From Polyangium sp. 6x1 (GTDB lineage Bacteria > Myxococcota_A > Polyangia > Polyangiales > Polyangiaceae): a DNA stretch of 64,000 nucleotides. The notes beneath the pieces are model-generated. The model searched no databases, was not told the origin of the DNA, and saw only the letters and a list, made by a program, of their open reading frames with translations. Location: contig NZ_JARZHH010000057.1 of the NCBI RefSeq assembly GCF_029946515.1, positions 1 to 64,000 of the forward strand, given 5' to 3'. This document shows, piece after piece, positions 60,290 through 64,000 of the stretch. Each line of letters opens with the position of its first letter. The stretch's first letter is position 1. The position numbers were made by a program, and so were the translations under genes.

Positions 60290-61240
60290 ATGCAACGAAG
60301 CACGAAGGTCGCCTGGTTGTTCCCTGGTCAAGGCTCGCAGCTCGTCGGCATGGGCAAGGAGCTCGCCGCGACGTCGGAGGCCGCGCGCCGCACGTTCGAG
60401 CGCGCCGACGAAGCTCTCGGCGAGCCGCTCTCCCGGCTCTGCTTCGAAGGTCCGATGGAGGAGCTCACGCTCACCGCGAACACGCAGCCCGCGATCGTGG
60501 CGGCGAGCGCGGCCATCGTGGCGGCGCTACGCGAGCGGCACCCGGACCTCGCGCCGCCCGTGTTCGCCGCGGGGCACTCGCTCGGCGAGTACAGCGCCCT
60601 CTGCGCGGCGGGCGCGATCGAGCTCGAAGACGCCGTGCGCCTCTGCCGCCTGCGCGGCTCCGCGATGCAGGCCGCCGTGCCTCCGGGCGAAGGCGCGATG
60701 TCGGCGATCATGGGGCTCGACGCCGAGGCGATCATAGCGATCTGCGAGGAGGCGGCCGCGGGGGAGATCGTTTCGCCGGCGAACTACAACGCGCCGGGGC
60801 AGGTGGTGATCGCGGGGCACAAGGACGCGGTCGCGCGTGCGGGTGATCTCGTGGTCGCGCGCGGCGGCAAGGCCGTGCAGCTCAAGGTCAGCGCGCCCTT
60901 CCACTGCGCGCTCATGCGGAGCGCGCGCGAGGCGCTCGCCCCTGCGCTCGAGCGGGTCGTGATCCATCCGCTCGCCTTCCCGGTGATCGCCAACGTCGAC
61001 GCGTCACCGAACACCGATCCCGGGCGGGTCGCCGAGCTCTTGCTGCGGCAGATCGACGGCGCGGTCCTCTGGTCCGCTTCGGTCGAGCGCATGGCGGCCG
61101 AGGGCGTGACGCACGCGCTCGAGCTCGGGCCTGGCAAGGTGCTCGCCGGGCTCGTGAAGCGAATCGCGAAATCCATCAAGGTGCTGAGCGTCTCGGATCC
61201 GGCGGGGATCGACGCGGCAGCTGCGTTCCTGGAGGCTTGA
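60290..61240 (+). CDS. fabD: Malonyl-CoA:ACP transacylase
   Basis: 316 residues from ATG 60290 (GGGAG ribosome site). It moves malonyl groups from CoA to ACP. The GQGSQ motif (LFPGQGSQLVGMG), the serine motif GHSLGEYSAL and the later His in SAPFHCALM are all present. It ends 3 nt before fabG, whose GGAGG ribosome site overlaps the fabD end. Confidence 0.97.
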   Translation: MQRSTKVAWLFPGQGSQLVGMGKELAATSEAARRTFERADEALGEPLSRLCFEGPMEELTLTANTQPAIVAASAAIVAALRERHPDLAPPVFAAGHSLGEYSALCAAGAIELEDAVRLCRLRGSAMQAAVPPGEGAMSAIMGLDAEAIIAICEEAAAGEIVSPANYNAPGQVVIAGHKDAVARAGDLVVARGGKAVQLKVSAPFHCALMRSAREALAPALERVVIHPLAFPVIANVDASPNTDPGRVAELLLRQIDGAVLWSASVERMAAEGVTHALELGPGKVLAGLVKRIAKSIKVLSVSDPAGIDAAAAFLEA

Positions 61241-61243
61241 GAC

Positions 61244-61990
61244 ATGTTCGGTCTGAGCGGCAAGGTCGCGCTCGTGACGGGCGCTTCACGTGGGATCGGT
61301 CGGGCAACGGCGGAGGCGCTCGCGGCGCAAGGCGCGTACGTCGTCGTCAACTACGTGCGCGGCGAGGAAGAGGCGCGGCGCGTCGTGCAGGCGATCGAGG
61401 AGCGCGGCGGCAAGGCCGAAGCGCTCGGCTTCGACGTGGCGGACATGCAGGCCACCGACGAGGCGATCGCGGCCTTGGCGAAGCGGCTCGGCCGCCTCGA
61501 CATCGTCGTGGCGAACGCGGGCATCGCCGTCGACAACCTCGTCCTGCGCGTGAAGGAAGAGGAGATCGATCGCGTCTTCGCGGTGAACGTGAAGGGCGCG
61601 ATCGGCTGCGCGCGCGCGGCGATCAAGCCCATGATGCGCGCCCGCGCGGGCCGCATCGTGTTCCTGTCGAGCATCGTCGGCGAGATGGGCAACGCCGGGC
61701 AGGCGGTCTACGCCGCGTCGAAGGCGGCGCTCCTCGGCCTCTCGAAGACGCTCGCGCGCGAGTACGCTTCGCGGAGCATCACGGTGAACGTGGTCGCGCC
61801 CGGCTTCATCGACACCGACATGACCTCGTCGCTCGGGACCGAGGTGAAGGAAGGCATGCTGAAGGCCATTCCTCTCGGTCGCACTGGAAAGCCGGAAGAG
61901 GTGGCTGCCGCGGTGGTCTTCCTCTGCTCGGATGCTGCTTCTTACATCACGGGCGAGACCATCCGCGTAAACGGCGGCATGTACATGTAA
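61244..61990 (+). CDS. fabG: 3-oxoacyl-ACP reductase
   Basis: 248 residues from ATG 61244. NADPH-dependent short-chain dehydrogenase reducing 3-oxoacyl-ACP. It has [10 protein letters not shown] (cofactor loop), NAGIAVDN, the Ser-Tyr-Lys catalytic set (LSSIVG, YAASKAA), and the C-terminal [22 protein letters not shown]-like end ([16 protein letters not shown]). Length is standard. Confidence 0.97.
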   Translation: MFGLSGKVALVTGASRGIGRATAEALAAQGAYVVVNYVRGEEEARRVVQAIEERGGKAEALGFDVADMQATDEAIAALAKRLGRLDIVVANAGIAVDNLVLRVKEEEIDRVFAVNVKGAIGCARAAIKPMMRARAGRIVFLSSIVGEMGNAGQAVYAASKAALLGLSKTLAREYASRSITVNVVAPGFIDTDMTSSLGTEVKEGMLKAIPLGRTGKPEEVAAAVVFLCSDAASYITGETIRVNGGMYM

Positions 61991-62071
61991 AAAGCGTTTC
62001 GCACGCCACGAAGGTGGTGCAAAAGCTCGAACGATGGGTTAGGAGGGGACCGCTTTTTCCCGGAGGACGCC

Positions 62072-62320
62072 ATGGCGGAAGGTCGCGACATCTCGGCCGA
62101 GGTCAAACGGATCATCAAGGAACAGCTCGACGTCGAAGAGAAGGACATCAAGCCCGAATCGACGTTCATCGACGACCTGGGCGCAGATTCGCTCGGCCTC
62201 GTGGAGCTCGTGCTCGCCTTTGAAGAGGCGTTCGAGATCGACATCCCGGACGAGGACACGGAGAAGATCCGGTCCGTGCAGGATGCGATCGACTACATCA
62301 ATTCGCACACCAAGAAGTAG
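62072..62320 (+). CDS. acpP: Acyl carrier protein
   Basis: 82 residues with a GGAGG ribosome site. The phosphopantetheine serine is in [13 protein letters not shown]. An acidic protein of usual size that carries growing acyl chains in the cytoplasm. Located between fabG and fabF, as is usual. Confidence 0.97.
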   Translation: MAEGRDISAEVKRIIKEQLDVEEKDIKPESTFIDDLGADSLGLVELVLAFEEAFEIDIPDEDTEKIRSVQDAIDYINSHTKK

Positions 62321-62375
62321 CGCCCGAGCGCCCTAGCGAGGGCCTCATCCTCGGTCCATCCTGGGCGAAGCGAGT

Positions 62376-63620
62376 ATGGAACGCGTCGTCATCACCGGCA
62401 TCGGTCTCGTCACCCCAAACGGCATCGGAACCACGGAGACGTGGCGCTCCGTGCTCGCGGCCGAGTCCGGGATCGGACCCATCACCCTCTTCGATGCGTC
62501 GCAGTATTCGACGCGCATCGCGGGCGAGGTGAAAGGGTTCGTCGCGGAAAACTTCATCCCCAAGAAGAAGCTCCGCGAGATGGGCCGCTTCGCCCACCTC
62601 TCGGTCGCCGCCTCGCAGCTCTGCATGAAGGACGCGGCGATCGAGCTCTCCGACGAGGAGCGCGAGGCGTGCGGCACGTTCATCGGTGTCGGCCTCGGCG
62701 GGCTCGAGAACCTGTACCAGTACGCGCAGGTGCTTCTCGAAAAGGGGCCCTCGAAGGTCAGCCCCTACTTCATCCCGCAGGTCATCGCGAACCTCGCCGC
62801 CGGCCAGGTCGCAATGGCCCTCGACCTCAAGGGGCCGAGCTACTGCAACACGAGCGCGTGCGCGTCGAGCGGTCACTCGATCGGCGAAGCCTTCGAGTGG
62901 ATCCGTCGCGGCCGCACGCCTCTCATGCTCGCGGGCGGCACGGAAGCGACGATCACGGGGCTCGCGGCCGCCGGCTTCGGCGCGATGTTCGCCCTCTCGC
63001 GGCGCAACGACGAGCCCACGCGCGCGAGCCGGCCCTGGGACAAGGGCCGCGACGGGTTCGTCATGGGCGAGGGCGCGGCGACGCTGCTGCTCGAGTCGCT
63101 CTCGCACGCCAAGCGCCGCGGCGCGAAGATCTACGGCGAGGTGACCGGCTACGGCGCCACGTGCGACGCGTACCACCTGACGAAGCCCGCGCCGGAAGGC
63201 GAAGGCGCGCAGCGCGCGATGAAACAAGCGCTCGTGGACGCGAAGCTCTCGCCGACGGACATCGAATACATCAACGCGCACGGCACCTCGACGCCCCACG
63301 GCGACATCGAGGAGGCGCGCGCGATCGTGAAAGTGTTCGGCGAGCACGCAACCGGACACGGGCTCTGGGTGAGCTCGACGAAGTCCGTGACGGGGCACCT
63401 GCTCGGCGGCGCAGGCGCTGTCGAGGCAGCCCTCTCCGTGCTCGCGCTGCACGACGGCAAGGTCCCGCCGACGGCGAACCTCGAGGAGCAGGATCCCGAT
63501 TGCGTGCTCGACTGCGTCCCGCTCGTCGCGCGCGATCGCCGTCTCCGGAACGTCATGTCGAACTCGTTCGGGTTCGGGGGCACCAACGTTGCGCTCGTGT
63601 TCTCCCGCTTCGAGGGCTAA
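62376..63620 (+). CDS. fabF: 3-oxoacyl-ACP synthase II (FabF)
   Basis: 414 residues from ATG 62376. The elongation condensing enzyme. Active-site Cys in YCNTSACASSGHSIGEA, His in INAHGTSTPHGD, and His in KSVTGHLLGGAGAVEA form the Cys-His-His triad. The glycine-rich C-terminal loop GFGGTNVALVF is typical. Last fab gene of the cluster; nrdR starts 4 nt after its stop. Confidence 0.97.
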   Translation: MERVVITGIGLVTPNGIGTTETWRSVLAAESGIGPITLFDASQYSTRIAGEVKGFVAENFIPKKKLREMGRFAHLSVAASQLCMKDAAIELSDEEREACGTFIGVGLGGLENLYQYAQVLLEKGPSKVSPYFIPQVIANLAAGQVAMALDLKGPSYCNTSACASSGHSIGEAFEWIRRGRTPLMLAGGTEATITGLAAAGFGAMFALSRRNDEPTRASRPWDKGRDGFVMGEGAATLLLESLSHAKRRGAKIYGEVTGYGATCDAYHLTKPAPEGEGAQRAMKQALVDAKLSPTDIEYINAHGTSTPHGDIEEARAIVKVFGEHATGHGLWVSSTKSVTGHLLGGAGAVEAALSVLALHDGKVPPTANLEEQDPDCVLDCVPLVARDRRLRNVMSNSFGFGGTNVALVFSRFEG

Positions 63621-63623
63621 GCG

Positions 63624-64000
63624 ATGAGGTGCCCGTTCTGCGGGCACCTCGAAGACAAGGTCGTCGAGTCCCGCGCGCCCGGGTCGGGTGACGTTGTGCG
63701 CAGGCGCCGCGAATGCGCCGCTTGTGGTCGTCGGTTCACGACGTACGAGCGCGTCGAGGACGTCCTGCCGACCGTCGTGAAAAAAGACGGCCGGCGCGAA
63801 CCGTTCGATCGAGCCAAGCTCATGCGAGGCCTCCGGACCGCCTGCAACAAGCGGCCCGTCTCGGTGGACCGGCTGGAGGTCGTGGTGGACGCGATCGAGC
63901 GCGAGGTGCAGGAGTCGGAGCGGCGCGAAGTGACGAGCGCCGAGCTCGGCGAGCGAGTGATGAACCACCTCCGCGACCTCGACGAGGTCGCCTACGTCCG
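63624..64000 (+). CDS. nrdR: Transcriptional repressor NrdR (cut by window end)
   Basis: The first 125 residues or so are visible; the frame is still open at 64000. The N-terminus is a zinc ribbon (CPFC...CAAC, residues 3-34) with [18 protein letters not shown], followed by an ATP-cone domain ([20 protein letters not shown]). NrdR represses ribonucleotide reductase genes. Full length should be about 150-160 residues. It is coupled with fabF by position (4 nt). Confidence 0.95.
   Translation, partial: MRCPFCGHLEDKVVESRAPGSGDVVRRRRECAACGRRFTTYERVEDVLPTVVKKDGRREPFDRAKLMRGLRTACNKRPVSVDRLEVVVDAIEREVQESERREVTSAELGERVMNHLRDLDEVAYV

Noticed and set aside
62325-62360. Small hairpin GCCCT/AGGGC between acpP and fabF as a terminator
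   Set aside because: The 5-bp stem is weak and fabF has no other promoter that I can see, so read-through is more likely.

Overview
The window is very GC-rich, gene-dense bacterial chromosome that looks like a myxobacterium of the Polyangiales/Sorangium type. The reasons are a complete bacterial mevalonate pathway, Hanks-type kinases with zinc-ribbon and PEGA modules, many secreted lipoproteins with beta-propeller, FG-GAP or TPR repeats, a cysteine-rich CGNGVVEGG-type motif, and strong G/C third-position bias that leaves long spurious frames on opposite strands. The taxonomic call is inference from gene content. I see no phage, plasmid, IS element, rRNA or CRISPR array.

Layout, left to right. 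1-334: tandem and dispersed hairpin repeats. 335-5127: two overlapping lipoprotein genes. 5237-9838: mutS, a Ser/Thr kinase and a hemerythrin-like protein. 9879-11596 (minus): DUF2752 and zinc-ribbon membrane proteins. 12070-20797: NADH dehydrogenase genes nuoE-F-J-K-L-M-N, tightly coupled but without G, H and I. 21005-24236: a lipoprotein, a TPR lipoprotein and hisC. 24271-30395 (minus): TPR protein, prenyl synthase, mevalonate kinase, mvaD, phosphomevalonate kinase-like gene and HMG-CoA reductase. 30465-36116: kinase/FG-GAP/PEGA operon. 36147-43186: hemW, bifunctional rel, a YkgJ-like protein, a Memo-like protein and a degenerate FHA/AAA+/Fis regulator. 43492-43666: two identical tRNA-Gly(GCC). 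43787-46571: RavA-like MoxR ATPase, rluB-like gene and a cupin. 46588-48215 (minus): paired lipoproteins with DxNxDG repeats. 48448-53989: ribbon-helix-helix protein, lepA, a lipoprotein and an M16 peptidase pair. 54030-57951 (minus): ECF sigma factor, pyrB, pyrR and a membrane protein. 58106-64000: DUF177, rpmF, fabH-fabD-fabG-acpP-fabF and the start of nrdR.

Functional themes are respiration (Nuo membrane arm plus part of the NADH module), isoprenoid precursor and GGPP supply, type II fatty-acid synthesis, pyrimidine synthesis, the stringent response, and signalling or envelope lipoproteins of unknown role. Many neighbours overlap by 4 nt (ATGA or GTGA), which indicates translational coupling and also fixes many start codons.

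The most unusual signals are a 76-nt sequence present twice, identical and inverted, about 45 kb apart, with an adjacent hairpin whose arms differ in a compensatory way; NuoL with a roughly 120-residue extra C-terminal domain and a His-rich loop; a 14-bp perfect palindrome at the likely start of the rel transcript; a regulator that keeps the FHA-AAA-Fis layout but has lost key residues in each module; and recurrent promoters whose -10 box begins TAG. No wholly new multi-gene system could be shown from the sequence alone.
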